64,000 nt of DNA from Cacajao melanocephalus (GCA_963573385.1 CAUYLG010044551.1:40478-104477); one strand, 5' to 3'; positions 13,655 through 26,230 are shown, numbered from the stretch's first letter. The notes: a model not told the origin generated them from the letters alone. Program-made: numbers and translations.

Positions 13655-14997
13655 GTATCAGGAAATAGGAACTACAACCATCTAATCTTCGACAAAGTCA
13701 ACAAAAATAAGCAATAGGCAAAAGACTCCTTATTCAGTAAATAGTTCTGGGATAACTGGCTAACCATATGCAGAAAAATAAAACTTGACCCCTAACTTAT
13801 ATCAAATACAAAAATTAAATCAAGGTGGATTGACAACATAAATGAAAGACCTAAAACTATAAAAATCACAGAAGAAAACCTAGGAAATGCCATTCTGGAC
13901 ATGAGCCTTGGGAAAGAATTATAACTAAGTCCTCAAAAGCATTTGCAACTAAAACAAAAATTGACAAGTGGGCCCTAATTAAACTAAAGATCTTCTGCAC
14001 AGCAAAATAAACTATCAACAGAGTAAACAGACAACCCATAGAAAGGAAGAAAGTATTTCCAAACTATGCATCCAATGAAAGTCTAATATTCAGAATTTAT
14101 AAGGAACATAAGCAAAAACCAAATAAGCCCATTAAAAAGTAAGCAAAGGACATGAACAGAACAGACACTTCTTAAATGAAGACATGCAAGTGAACGAAAA
14201 ACACATGAAAAAATGCTCAACATCATTAATTATTAGAGAAATTCAAATCAAAACCACAATGAGATACCATCATACACCAGTCAGAATGGCTGTTATTAAA
14301 AAGTCAAAAATAACAAATGCTGGCAAGGCTGCAGAGAAAAGGGAATGCTTATACACTGTTGGTGGAAACGTAAATTGTGTAGCCACTATGGAAAGCAGTT
14401 TGTAGATTTCTCAAAGAAATTAAAACAGCTATCATTCAAGACAGCAATCCTATTACTGGATATATACCCATAGGAAAATAAATCATTCTACCAAAAAGAC
14501 ACCTGCATGTGGGTATGTTCATCGCAGCACTATTCACAACAGCAAAGACAGGTTGCCCATCAACAGTGAATTGGATAAAGAAAATGTGGCATATATACAC
14601 CATGTGGTACATATACATGATAGAATACAATATAGCCATAAATAATGAAATCATATCCTCTGTAACAACATGGATGAAGCTGGAGGCCATCATCCTAAGT
14701 GAATTAATGGAGGGACAGAAAACCAAATGCCACATGTTCTCATTTATAAGTGGGAGCTAAACACTGGGTACACAAGAACAACAAGATGGAAATAATAGAC
14801 AGTAGTGACTACTGGGGGGAGAGTGGGAGAAGGACAAGGGCTGAAAAACTACCTGTTGGGTACTGTGCTCACTGTCTGGGTGACATGACTATTTGTATTT
14901 CAAACCTCAGCATCACACAATATACCCATGTAACAAACCTGCACATGTACTCTTGACTCTAAAATAAAAGTTGAAATTATAATAAATAAATAACCAC
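13655..14997 (+). mobile_element. L1P (older L1PA/L1PB), 5' truncated
   Basis: A 1.34-kb sense L1 that begins inside ORF2 and runs through the 3' UTR to an AATAAATAAATA tail. The ORF2 C-terminus is visible as [20 protein letters not shown] at about 14205-14265, then WIKKMWHIYTMWYIYMIEYN at about 14570-14630. Stops and frameshifts break it everywhere. The 3' UTR with 'GGGTACTGTGCTCACTGTC' suggests a middle-aged primate L1. No clear target-site duplication was found. Confidence 0.92.
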
Positions 14998-15715
14998 AAA
15001 CTAAAAAATTGTAATCAAGAAAAATACATTCAATTTAAAACTCCAATTATTTTCACTGTTTCTGTTGGGCTGACTCTTCCAGGTTTGACACAGAAAACAA
15101 ACCTATCAGTTTGGAACTTAACTGAAAGATTTATTCAATTTTAGTTGATTTAGAGGAGTTATAATTTTGTCAATTTAAAATAATCTATGTAAGAACCATG
15201 CCTTAATTCCATGACTTTAATTCTGAATTCACTTAGCTTTACATATGCAAAAGTTCAAATAAAATTTCAACAAAAATATACAACTAAAAATGGAGTATGC
15301 TAAAATAATGTTAATAATAATAAAATATAAGATAGATAAATCATAGTTCCTTCTCAATTTGGGGATTTAAATTGTAGAGGAGGTAGCAACATTGTGATTC
15401 CTAGCCAAAAAATTGAAGACTACATAGGCCTTAAAATAGCCAGGTATTCCATATTAATGTAATTGAACCAGCAGTAGCTGTGTCTCCTTTTCAGGTCAGT
15501 TTGGAAGCAATCCCTCAATTGAACAGCCTAGTTTATATCATTGCTAAAAATAACAGTATAACATTTTCTCCCTAAAGTCGATTTAGGGAACAAATGTACT
15601 GTAATAATTACAGCCATTATTCGTAGCAATTTTCCTGAGCCTTGAAATGAATGCAAATATTTAGAAATAGGGATTATTGTGTCATCCTGGAAACTGACAC
15701 TTTGGCTTTGGAACG
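14998..15715. other. Unassigned sequence
   Basis: No gene or named repeat recognised between the L1 and the A/T tract. Confidence 0.5.
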
Positions 15716-15842
15716 CTATATATATACATAATATATACATATATATATAATATATATATAAAAATATATGTTATATATAATATATAACATATATTATATA
15801 AAAATATATAATATATATTATATATAATATATATATTTATAT
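15716..15842. repeat. A/T palindromic tract
   Basis: A 127-bp run made almost only of TATA words with an internal quasi-palindrome: ATATATGTTATATATAA is followed by its near reverse complement ending AACATATAT, centred near 15775. It should form cruciforms easily and is a likely length-variable site. Confidence 0.8.
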
Positions 15843-16780
15843 GGTTTTATGTTAGAATAGAGGAAAATGAAAGTAAGGAATCATTTTCTAAGCTTTACAA
15901 TAATAAGAAAAGCATAGAAAAGCTACAACATATAGGAAAATCCTACCCATTATTTAAGACCAAATCATACTGTAATATTCATCAATGCAAACAAAAATAA
16001 ATATTTGATTGCTAACTGAGGAAGCAGTCAAAAATCTCTGGAAAACATTATTATAAGAATACCATCTAATCATCATTCAAAAAATCCTAGGATGCAATAA
16101 AAACTGTGCAAATATTGGAATTATAGGCACAAAAGTTAAAAATGCTATCGACTTACTACACTAAAATGGAAAAACAGAAACAGACATAAGTTCTTCAATA
16201 TTTGCTATAGCATAGAAGTGTGCTTCTTTTTTTTTGAAACAAATCAAAATACGTATCACGCATAAATCTTAAGGACAATAAGAGACTTTTGGACAACCTC
16301 TATGCCTTCACATGGAAGTTTTCTGATGTCTCTCATGATAAATGCCCAAATTTTTTGGTCCCAAAACACATGCAGCATCTTTTTTTCCTGAAAAACTAAA
16401 TTCTTCTAAGGAGTTTACTTGTAGGGAATTTGTCAGCAATGTTATTTGACATCCTTAATAATTGTGAATTAGTGTGATCCTTCCTATTGCTTCTCTCTAG
16501 TTCATTTTCAGGCTACTTACTTTTCTCCCTTTCACTGCTTTCTAATGTCACAGCAAATAGAGACCTAATTTGTATTTATGAAATATTGTTGTTGATAGAA
16601 TCATTTGCCACAACCTAGTAAATGGCTCAGCAGTCACTTACTGGAAGTCACAATCTTTAAGAAGCAAAATGTCCTGGATAAAAGAAAAATCTAAAATGGA
16701 AAAACCTAGTAATAAATTAATTAGTATCGTGCTTTTTCTGTAGTAGGTACTCAACAAATGCTTTTGAATTGTACCCATTT
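15843..16780. other. Unassigned sequence
   Basis: No gene recognised. TAGTAGGTACTCAACAAATG near 16741 resembles the tail of an L2 or MIR but is too short to call. Confidence 0.45.
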
Positions 16781-16784
16781 GGTT

Positions 16785-16985
16785 ATTTCTGAGTTTTCTG
16801 TATCTGAATATCTAAATCTCTTGCTAGACTTGTAAAGTTTTCAGCTATTAATTGGTTAAATATGTTTTCCATCCCTTTTGGTTTTCACTTTCTGGGACAT
16901 GGAAAATTTGAATATTTGGTTTTTTTATGGTGTCCCACATGTCACGTAGGCTTTAACTAATATTTTTCACTATTGAAGGCATTAG
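16785..16985 (-). repeat. Old L1M-like fragment
   Basis: AAAGTTTTCAGCTATTAATT, AAATATGTTTTCCATCC and ATGGTGTCCCACATGTCAC resemble an antisense part of old L1M elements. The copy is short and decayed. Confidence 0.5.
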
Positions 16986-18570
16986 GCCCCCATCTACCTT
17001 TTCTCTTCATCATTATAGGAAAACACTAGGTATCAGATAGTGACACAAGTTCTGACCTTGCCCTCACAGTGTCTCAAACAAGTTAAGTTTTGAGAGAATT
17101 AATTGAAGTGTAAATTGATGGGGAAGCTACTTTTAATACAGATACATTAATGCCACCTAACTAGAGAGTCATGCAATCAGCTTGCCCAACTGAAAATCAA
17201 ATTTCTGCCTACTGAAAGCTTCCCAAGCCTGTCTTCTGAGTGCTATGCTTGTCTCTTTGCTGCTCAACACAAGTCAACTGTTAAAGTTTCCATTATTCAT
17301 AGACAATAATATTTACATAGTATTAAAATTTTATTTAACATCGAAAGCATTGCAAAATTTTCTGAGCCACAGAAAATCTTTCTCTGTGCTATTTTGTTTT
17401 GAAATATGTGCTACTTCCTACATTATCTCAAAGCAAGTGAAGTTTCTTCAGTTTTGGTAATTTTCCTAGTGAATAAAATGAGGAAATGTATGCAGTTTTA
17501 CTATAGATAGATATTTTTGCATAAGCAAAACCATAATTAAACTTTTAACAAAACAATATAAAAAATCAATCCCTTTAGTTAAGTCTTTCTCTATTTGGCC
17601 TCATTGAAAACATTGAGTTTGGAGGTTATAAATGTAGGAGAAGAGCAAAAGGGGAAGGGATTCATGAAACAAGTTTTCAAACCTATCAAATGCTAAAAAT
17701 TAGAGTAATTTAAAAAAACTGAGTAGATAACACACTTTTAAGATTTATGTATTCCCAAGATAAAAGTGAAACGAAAACTTTTGAGTAGACAATTGAACAC
17801 ATGAATTAATTTCTCTCTCCCATTCCAAATACATTAAAAATGCTGTATAAAGTATTCAGACAACATTAAATAACAATATACAGTTAAATGAACAAGAAAA
17901 GATGAGTCAGAGTGCTGGAAACAAGATAACACATAACAGAAATTGGAAGCTGTGGTGTTAATGCTTGCTTCATGATAGAAATAGAGGCCACAAGCTCCAG
18001 TGCTGCTGAAAGCCAAAACATAACTCCCTGTAGAAAGCTGGAAGCCCAAACTGTTTTTTTTTTTTGTTTCTAAGAAGGAACCCATAAATCTCTGCTAGCT
18101 AGCTGAGTGGCTTATTTGCCTATCACAAACTGCCTGCGCCATATCATAGGTGGACAAACTTATCTTTGGAATATGGGAATTCTGAGCTTGTAACAAGGCT
18201 ATGGGTGTAACCCAACAACTGCTATCCATTTCTTGTGGTAACCCTAGGCCTAAATGCTAATAAAAATATTTCTATGTGTCTCAAACGACTCCCAAAGTTA
18301 AGATTCTCACTCAGATTACACAAGGGTGAAAATTTCTGTAGAAGGATAACTTCAGCAGAAATTGAGCTCACAGATAACAACAACAATATATTTGGAAGTC
18401 CAACGCCACAAAAGAAATTCTGCAGACCTGAAGTTTGCATTAGTATTTGTATCAATAAACAGTATGTCTCAAACAACACCATGTTTTCTAGACAGATTTC
18501 AATTTTACTGAAAATATCTGTTCATTTTACTTTAGTCAAAGAACATTTTATATCATGCCTTTAACGCTCG
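16986..18570. other. Unassigned sequence
   Basis: About 1.6 kb without a named repeat. Opposite-strand frames at 18222-18482 and 18235-18564 overlap each other and have no domain; I treat them as chance. Confidence 0.5.
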
Positions 18571-18574
18571 TGTA

Positions 18575-18745
18575 TATTACCCATTTACTAGCTTTGTGAT
18601 GTGGCAGAAGTTACTTTTCTGTTCTGTGATTCAGTTTCCTTATCTGCCAAAGGCCTTTTGTGAGGATTAAATAAATTAGTGTATTTGGAGAATTTATAAT
18701 AATTTCTGGCACATAGTAAGCACTCAATACATGTTAATATTATAT
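18575..18745 (+). repeat. MIR
   Basis: Sense MIR with CTAGCTTTGTGATGTGGCAG, GATTCAGTTTCCTTATCTGC, TTGTGAGGATTAAATAAATT and CTGGCACATAGTAAGCACTC in order. One of the best preserved MIRs here. Confidence 0.9.
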
Positions 18746-19605
18746 ATGTGTGTGGATGTGTGTCTGTACATAAAACTTCCCATTTGACATAAAATATATT
18801 TAAACACATATAATATTAACACTATCCCAAAGGACATGAGACTGGGGGTAGGAAAGAAGAAAGAGGGCTTTTAGTCCCCACTTTTTTTGTCCTTTCTCAA
18901 TTGCCTTAATTCTTTTCTTTTTGTCTGTACATTTTTATTACTTTTACTAATAAATATTTTGGTTAACAAGAAAAAGAAAATTAAAAAACCAAGAAAAACT
19001 CCTTCCACAATATGCTTTGATTCCACCATTAATTAAGGGAGGAGTGAAAGGAAGAAATGAAGATGCTAGGGAGAGATAAAGAGGGTGACTGGTGAGCTCC
19101 CTGGAGAAAGAAAGTGAAAATGGAAGAGAAGTCAGACAGTAAGGTGAGAGGAAAAATGAAGAGGTCAGCAGGTTCTGTAATGTTGGTCACACTCTAGTCA
19201 TGAACAGCTGTTCACTAGAGCTGTTTGTTTTCATGTTCTCACCCCTGAACAGATAACTTTGAATTACTAATTAGTCACTGAATATATCTGTTCTAACTGT
19301 TTAAACCTTTAAAGTCTCAAGCTGTTTGATAGAAACAGAAAGGGGATTTTTAAGTCCCTAATATCAAATGCAGCAGAGAGGGAACATCTCAATGCCTGTA
19401 GACAAGGGATGAGTTTCTAGATGTCTCCAACAATGGCCAAAGGGGCTAGGCATCTGAATAGATTCAGGAAGTGACGGAATGTTGACAAGCTTCAGTAGAT
19501 AAGTGATTAGGAGGAAAGGGTGTACCCATTACTTTGAGAAGGAAGTTTGCTGATCTTTGTTGGAGATGCTGATGAATCCTGTCTTAAAACTTATCTTGTT
19601 GCCTT
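18746..19605. other. Unassigned sequence
   Basis: No gene or named repeat recognised. There is a purine-rich patch near 19030-19160. Confidence 0.5.
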
Positions 19606-19619
19606 GCTTTCCCTGAAAC

Positions 19620-20060
19620 TATATTGCCACCTTCACTGGCTCTTCCTTCTCAATACTTTAAATATTCTCCCTGGTCTGCTAGACTTCGACTTCATAAAGC
19701 AGGTTGCCCTCTGGTTTAGCTCTGGATGCTCGCTCAACTCTACCTCCCTTGTTTCCCAAACTGTAATCTTTTAGTCCCACAGCTTTGAATGTTATTGCTA
19801 TTGTGACAACTTGAAGATGTATATAAAAATCTCTGACCTCTCTCTGGAGAGCCAGGTCTGTACATACAACTTCCCACTTGCCATCTCCACTTGGATATCT
19901 AATAGGCATAGGCTTGCCAGATTTAGCAGTATTTGGGACATACACTAAAAAAATTTCATCAATTATCAGAAATTCAAATTTAACTGGGCATCTTGTATTT
20001 TAATCTGGAAAACCTAAATAGCCATTTCCAACTTAATACATGTAAAATACACTTCTCACC
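19620..20060 (+). repeat. L2 ORF2-region fragment, interrupted
   Basis: GCCATCTCCACTTGGATATC and TAATAGGCAT, then after an inserted element ATAGCCATTTCCAACTTAAT and ACATGTAAAATACACTTCTC, follow the coding part of L2 in sense orientation. The split shows that the element at 19910-20017 inserted into an L2 that was already there. Confidence 0.75.
19910..20017. mobile_element. Small hAT-like inverted-repeat element (MER53-like)
   Basis: The ends are inverted: GGCTTGCCAGATTTAG near the left and TAATCTGGAAAACCT at the right. The middle (ATTTGGGACATACACTAA, AATTCAAATTTAACTGGGCA) matches a palindromic non-autonomous DNA transposon I recall as MER53. It is flanked by ATAGGCAT (19902-19909) and ATAGCCAT (20018-20025), an 8-bp target duplication with one mismatch, which is the size used by hAT elements. 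The name is from recall. Confidence 0.7.
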
Positions 20061-20061
20061 T

Positions 20062-20315
20062 GTAGGAAGAGATCTACTATGCAGTATGATGACTTCAGTT
20101 AATGACAATATATTGTATTCTTGAAAAATGCTAAGAAAGTGGATGTTAAGTGTTCTCACCACAAATATGATAACCATGTTTGGTAATGTACATGTTAATT
20201 AGCTAGTTTTAACCATTCCACAATGTGCAAATACTTCAAAACATTATGGTGTACATGACAAATACATATAATTTTATATTCCCATTTTTTTAAATAAATA
20301 AATTTGAAAAAAGAA
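20062..20315 (+). repeat. L1MB-type 3' end
   Basis: GAGATCTACTATGCAGTATG, TGACAATATATTGTATTCTT, GCTAAGAAAGTGGATGTTAA, TGTTCTCACCACAAATATG and TTCCACAATGTGCAAATAC follow the 3' end of L1MB in order, ending in an A-rich stretch. It lies between two parts of one L2 and so probably inserted into it. Confidence 0.88.
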
Positions 20316-20930
20316 CTCTTGGTTACATCGAGGAGAAATTCAATTCAAATGTGCTCAAGCATATGGAAGCTAATATAAAGGACAAGATAACTGGAGTAAA
20401 TGCAGCTTCAGGGATGGCAATTCAGAGACTTAAAAACATCGTTAAGACTTGGTTTCTTACTCTACCACTCTGCCTGGTTTGCCTCTGCATTGGCCTCATT
20501 CTCTGGCATGCTCTCTCAACATGGTAACCTCTAGATAAGCCAAACTGAAATCCTACCAACTTATCAATCACAAACTTAACACCTTTAACCCCCTACAGTT
20601 TAATCCAAAGTCTCAGGGTTGCATCCAACTGGGCCAAGTGTTGTCACTAAGTCAATTACTTTGGTAAAAGATTTGAAAATGCTGATTACTCAGGCATGCC
20701 TCTCATACACATATCTGGAACTGGGAATTTGAAGGAGCCTCAAAAAAGAAAAACCAATCTGATGGAGTAGGAGGAGGGAGAATCCCCAATGAGAAATCAG
20801 TGTGCTATATTTAAATGCAAATGGAAGCTGAACACACACAAAAAACAGATATATTCTATACTCCCCCAAACTACATGTGTCAGTAAGAGGCATGAATCTT
20901 TAACTAACTGCTCAAGTCAAAAATGTAGCA
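20316..20930. other. Unassigned sequence
   Basis: No gene or named repeat recognised between the L1MB end and the next L2 section. Confidence 0.45.
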
Positions 20931-20934
20931 GTCT

Positions 20935-21690
20935 TTTTTATGCTTATGTTTTATTCACCGAGTAAATTAATCCATCTGCAAATACTGTCTATTCTACTTC
21001 CAGCATTTATCTCAAATCAGTCCAATTCTCTCCTAGTCTAGATGACCATCATCTTGTTCCTGGACTCTTGCCATAATCTACTATTTCTGGGATTTCTGCT
21101 TCCACCCCTTAAAGTCCATTCTTCTTATAGCACTATGAGAAATTTTAAAAAACGTAAATATAATTGTGTCATCCCCTTGCTTAAAACCATCTTGTGGCTT
21201 CCCTTCACACTCTACGTCCCTATGTCATCTGGTTCTTGCCAAACTCTAGACATCAATTCACACACTCCTTTCACTGCACCCCCTGCTTACTACCCTACAG
21301 CCACATTTGCCTTTTTGATATTTCTTGAATAGGTTAAGGGTATCCCCTCTTTAGAGCTTTTGCATTGGTTCGTTTCCATTACTTGGAAATATTTTCCTTT
21401 TTCGTACCTGGCTTCTTTCATCCCTCGATCCTCAGACTAAAGGCCACCTCATTAGAGATGCATTCCCTAGAAATCCTCTATATAAAAATGTCCAGTGACT
21501 ATCACATCTGCCTATATATACAACACATACATAATGAAGCTTTTTGCTTTCTACGATTTATATTTATCTACCAGAATATAAGGTCGAAGGTAACTTGCTT
21601 ATCTTTTTCCACACTGAATCTCCAAACTAAAACCAGAGCCTGTTTAATAGCAAGTTCTCAAAAAGTATTTTCCAAATAGTGTTTGGCACT
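20935..21690 (+). repeat. L2 3' portion
   Basis: CATCTGCAAATACTGTCTAT, ATTGTGTCATCCCCTTGCTT, CCTCTTTAGAGCTTTTGCAT, AAGGCCACCTCATTAGAGAT and a C/T-rich end match the L2 3' portion in order. It follows the L2 part at 19620-20060 in consensus order, so both may be one element split by later insertions. Frames at 21042-21332 and 21365-21679 are by-products. Confidence 0.85.
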
Positions 21691-22675
21691 CATTTATTAG
21701 AAAAATAAATGAGTATAAGAACTATTGTTAACTGATATTTTTGCATTTTCTAGTAGGTTGACCATATATCAAAACAGATTGAGTTGCTTCAACATTAATT
21801 TGGAAAGGTGCTCTAAGAAAAACTTAAACTGACAACTCCAAAGGTGTGACATGAATTTTATTATAAAATAAAGGGAATTTTCTCCTTAAGGTATATAGTC
21901 AAATATCTGGAGTAAATCAGAAGACTATGAGTCAACTAATCTACTATTTATTCAGTAGAAGATAAATGGGAGCATAGGAGTTAGGACTACAAATTAGTGA
22001 AAATGCCACAAAATGTGTGATATTATATAAGTGATCTTCAAAGCAGCTTTATCTGGTGATGTTGCAAACAATAAGATAAAATTGGGAAGAGATTAGATTT
22101 TTGTTGCAAACTACTTTACTATCTAGTAGAGAATTAAGAAATGATGCAATCTGTTACCTTCAGTAAAGTTGAAACTCTTTTGAATATGCCCTTGTATTAG
22201 GGTCACGCGCAACAGTTAAGTACTAGACAATTAAGCTAAGGGGAATAACCTTGACATAGATTAGGAATCAGTTGAGTGTGCCCCCAATTATAAACTTCTT
22301 CTGATAAAATTGGGGTCAGTACTCATGCAAGAATCTTTGGTATTTAGAAGAGCATACCAGAACATGGAAAACGTCAAAGGTGATAGTGTAGCTTCTATAA
22401 TTATTTCCAGGAGAGAGCATTATATATTTTAGAATCTTAATGAGAGCTGTCTTGTTTATTTTGTTAAGTTCTTCCCTGTTTCTGAACAATAAGAAATCAA
22501 ATAAATGACAATGCAACAAACATTGAAGTAGAGGATGCTAATATATTTGTTATCAATCAAATTAAAAATTATGACTATTACGCTTTATGAGTAAGAGGCT
22601 TTACATGATGTGGAGAAGCAAAACACAAAAATTCTATGTGTGATAGATGGAGTTAAAACCATTTTATAATTTCTC
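21691..22675. other. Unassigned sequence
   Basis: No gene or named repeat recognised. Confidence 0.5.
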
Positions 22676-22679
22676 TTTA

Positions 22680-22850
22680 TCTCATTGACTCATTTATTAA
22701 TCCATAGAATAAACTGTATTGATTTCCTAGGACTTCAGGTACTATGCTAGGCACTGGGAAGATAATTAGAACAATGACACAATTTCTGTCCTCAAAACTA
22801 TTTAGTCTATTATGGAAGACATTTATAAGCAAATAATTGCAATGAGATAA
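22680..22850 (-). repeat. L2 3' end
   Basis: Antisense L2 tail: GGTACTATGCTAGGCACTGG, AATTTCTGTCCTCAAAACTA and TTAGTCTATTATGGAAGACA match the L2 3' end reversed. Confidence 0.8.
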
Positions 22851-23049
22851 TACATATAGATTCAAAGCAGAGTTAAGGAGGCTTTTTCTGGGGATTTTGG
22901 GGGAGAGTTCAGAAAAACTATGCCATGTAGTTTAAGCCTGTCTTCAAAAATGTTAAGAAGTAGCAACATTATATAAAAAGAGAAACTCATGTTCAAAATC
23001 ATAAAGACAAGGAAAAACATGGCATTATGCCATGCGTTGGAGAACATAT

Positions 23050-23165
23050 ATTCATTCGATCATTCGACAAATATTTACTCAACACTTACTATGTGCCAGG
23101 CACTATTGGAGGTCCCAGTGATAAAGCAGAGACTATTACAGATTTGAGGCATCATTAGGCAGCCA
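23050..23165 (-). repeat. L2 3' end
   Basis: Antisense L2 tail: GACAAATATTTACTCAACAC, TTACTATGTGCCAGGCAC and CCAGTGATAAAGCAGAGAC. Confidence 0.85.
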
Positions 23166-23354
23166 TCTCAGTGGGACTTGATGACACATTGAAAGTGGGA
23201 GGGGAGGCAAAAACGCAAATGAAAGAGGAGCTCACTCAGAGTAGCAAGAATAGTTTTCTGGCATGAAGTAAAAATGGATGACGGTTCTATTTAGCTTTGC
23301 TGCTAACCTCTATATGTGGTATATAAAAAATGCTCAATTTATACAATTCAATCA

Positions 23355-23697
23355 TTCTTACTATCTTTTTTAATGTCCTTTGCAGGAACATAGATGAAGC
23401 TGGAAACCATCATTCTTAGCAAACTAACATAGGAACAGAAAACCAAACATCACATGTTCTCACTCACAAGTGGGGGTTGAACAATGGGAACATATGGGCA
23501 CAGGGAGGGGAACATCACACACTGGGGCCTGTTGGGGGGTGGAGAGAAAGGGGAGGGATATCATTAGGAGAAATATCTAACATAGATGATGGGTTGATGG
23601 TACAGCAAACCACCATGGCACATGTATACCTATGTAACAAACCTGCACATTCTGCACATGTATACCAGAACTTAAGTATAATAAAAAAAGAAAAAAA
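23355..23697 (+). mobile_element. L1PA 3' end, 5' truncated
   Basis: A short sense L1PA that starts near the ORF2 stop (GTCCTTTGCAGGAACATAGA), runs through the G-rich 3' UTR (GGGGCCTGTTGGGGGGTGG), and ends with CTTAAGTATAATAAAAAAAG. The 3' UTR wording (ATAGATGATGGGTTGATGG) suggests a mid-age L1PA. It has no coding capacity. Confidence 0.95.
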
Positions 23698-23699
23698 TT

Positions 23700-25320
23700 A
23701 CAAATAGCACCACTTTCCTATTTTTTTTCTAAAAATACATTGTAAATCAAATAGTATTTATTCATTCTTGTCCATTAGCCTCTCCTACTCCATTCATTAA
23801 ATGGCTATCTTTGCTTTGGGAGCTGACAAGTTTCTGAGCAAGAATGTTTTGTCTTCATTTTCATCTATTCCAGTGGTCTTATTTCTTTTATATCTGTGGT
23901 TAAATTTCTTATGTCCCTTATAGCTCTAACAAATTATGATGCTATAAACATTAAAACACCAGTTCTTAAACATAGTATCAGACACTACCACTCAACATGT
24001 GGAGATCTGTGGAAGTTTTTTTACTGGTCCATGATGAAGTACAGAAATTGAGACTAAAACTTTATAAACTTTTATGGCAATTTGACAGAGTAATTTTATG
24101 CTTGTCAAATCTAACAGTGATTTAAGGATGGACCTGTAGTTTGTATGTTTCTTTTCTATCTTTTTAAATAAATTGAGTGTTATTCTATTAAAAATTATTC
24201 ATCTGTGAGGAATGTGAGTAATGATATTTAGAAAGTGAATGAACAAAGAGATAAAAGATACTGATCTATTGCTGAGGATAGTATGAAAAGCACTTATATA
24301 GGACACTTTATTGCCCTCTAGAATATGAAAATCTTTCACTCTTACTCTTCCAGAACTCTTACTAAATTCTGATTTTCTTATGGAAATACAAGTTGCACAA
24401 ACTATGGCTAAATACATACTTTATATATCTGTCTTCTCTTTTTTAATTGACATTTAGCTTCAGCATGTTCTTCATAAATGTTTATTTTTCTAAAGTTACC
24501 TATTTACATACTTAAAGTAGAATATTGAAATTATTATCATTTCAGAAAAATTTATTTTGAGGACTTGAAACCATATTTTAGAGTGTTAATAATTATGTTA
24601 AATTGTACTAAAAAGAATATGTCTTGCTTTTAACTTTCTCTTCCTATTTTGCATGCTTATCTTGTGGCAAAAAAAAAAAAAGGAAGAAAGAAAAGAAATT
24701 AAAGTGTGAGTGTCATCAATGTTATTTTGAAGGCACAGACTTCCTCCTGTAGGCCTGCTTTCCCTCACATTTTCATGTGGGGGACAAGGAAAACACATTT
24801 AGCTGAGGTTTTAAAGGGCATGCTCATCAGAGTGAGGTTGTAAGGCTTATGTGGTTTCAGGTTTAAAGCACAAGGGAAAGCTTGCCAATAGGAAGATGAT
24901 GCAGAGAGAAGATGGTGCAGCGTGCATTCAGAACCTGAACAGGAATTGTTGCTGCAGTCTTGCTGCGGCTTGCAGTATTCATTTCAGGTGACATCCAGTC
25001 AACATATAAGTAAACTGTGAAAATGAAAGACTAAACTGCAGATGTTAAATCCATACAAATATCATTCATGCCTAGTTTTAAACTCTTTGGAAATGCATTT
25101 CTACTTTGGTTTTTCATAAGATAGTCCCACAGCTTAGCCATTTCCAAGAAATATCTAACAAAAAGGCATGGATAAATAAAAGGCTATAGTTTGTGAATTA
25201 TAAGTGAAAAAATACAAACATCAGAAAATTATTACTGAAGAAAGTAAACATGAACAAGCAAATATTTAACCTTGATAAATAACCGATTTTTAAATTGTTT
25301 AAATAGAGCAACTTTAACCT
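23700..25320. other. Unassigned sequence
   Basis: About 1.6 kb with no gene or named repeat. A 12-A run at about 24669-24680 is the only low-complexity feature. Confidence 0.5.
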
Positions 25321-25324
25321 TTTG

Positions 25325-25420
25325 TATATATAAAAATCACCTGATTAAATCAATTCTCAGGGATGCTGATGCAGTAATTATAGGGTAGATTTGGAATTCT
25401 GCATTTTTAGCAAGTGCCAC
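25325..25420 (+). repeat. Possible MER5A-like fragment
   Basis: AAAAATCACCTGATTAAATC, GGGATGCTGATGCAG and GGAATTCTGCATTTTTAGCA keep the order of MER5A (hAT-Charlie) words but are much diverged. Confidence 0.42.
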
Positions 25421-25479
25421 AGACGGAACAGGGATAAGAAATGCCACAACTGTAGCATCTAGAAACTAGAGTAACCTAG

Positions 25480-25985
25480 GTCTCCATGTTATTACAAGCT
25501 GGCCTGATGCTCACTGCTAGGCCACATTTTTCTCTTGTTGGTCATAAACAGTCTTACAGAGCACCAACATCAGACAACACCACACTGAGACCATGCTAAA
25601 GCAAGATATAAAAAGGTTTTGTGTCACCCACAAAACACCAAACATCCCTTTCTTTTGGCTAATATGAGTGACTTGCTTTTTTGCCTATTACAGCTTTATC
25701 TCCACTCTAGTCTGCCCTCCCTTTAGATAAGATGTTTTAAGATGCCCAATCATAGGATTCCCCTTGCTTACTGACAACAAACGATCCAGAGTGAGTCTCT
25801 ATTTCCTTAGATGTTCTTCAAGATTTCCTCACAAAATCTAAATCTAATAATTAAGTCCTTTTTAACACTCTTACTGAGATGCTGCACGTTCCTCATGTTG
25901 TGTGACATCCCTCACTGCAGCGACTAATAAACCCAATTCATTCCACCAGGAACTACAGTTATGTTCCTGGTGGTCTTCAGCTGGA
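25480..25985 (+). repeat. LTR-like block with poly(A) signal and hairpin
   Basis: The 3' part, GCAGCGACTAATAAACCCAA followed by a hairpin, looks like the R/U5 end of an ERV-L-class LTR, with AATAAA at 25926-25931. A perfect 11-bp inverted repeat, CCACCAGGAAC (25943-25953) and GTTCCTGGTGG (25963-25973), with a 9-nt loop follows. The family and the left edge are not determined. Confidence 0.4.
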
Positions 25986-26119
25986 GGACCATTGCTATTT
26001 ATATAATGAAAACAAACAAATGTGATATCAAATATTATTATTACCAACAAATAGGAACTGAAATATAAACAACATCACTGCATAGCAAACAATAAAATTT
26101 TTTTCAGAAGTCTTAAGTT

Positions 26120-26230
26120 TATTTTTAACAATAGATGTTTAGCTTCTTGACTTCAGGAACAGTGACTTTACTTAGTGCCTTCCACTATGGGCCAAGCACA
26201 GACTAATTATTCAAGAAATATGTGCCAAAC
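26120..26230 (+). repeat. L2 3' tail
   Basis: TAGCTTCTTGACTTCAGGAA, CAGTGACTTTACTTAGTGCC and ATTATTCAAGAAATATGTGC follow the L2 3' tail, sense. Confidence 0.7.

Noticed and set aside
13655..14997. A host gene in this region
   Set aside because: All protein similarity is to L1 ORF2, and it is broken throughout.
18222..18564. Two overlapping frames on opposite strands
   Set aside because: They mirror each other and have no recognisable domain or splice context.
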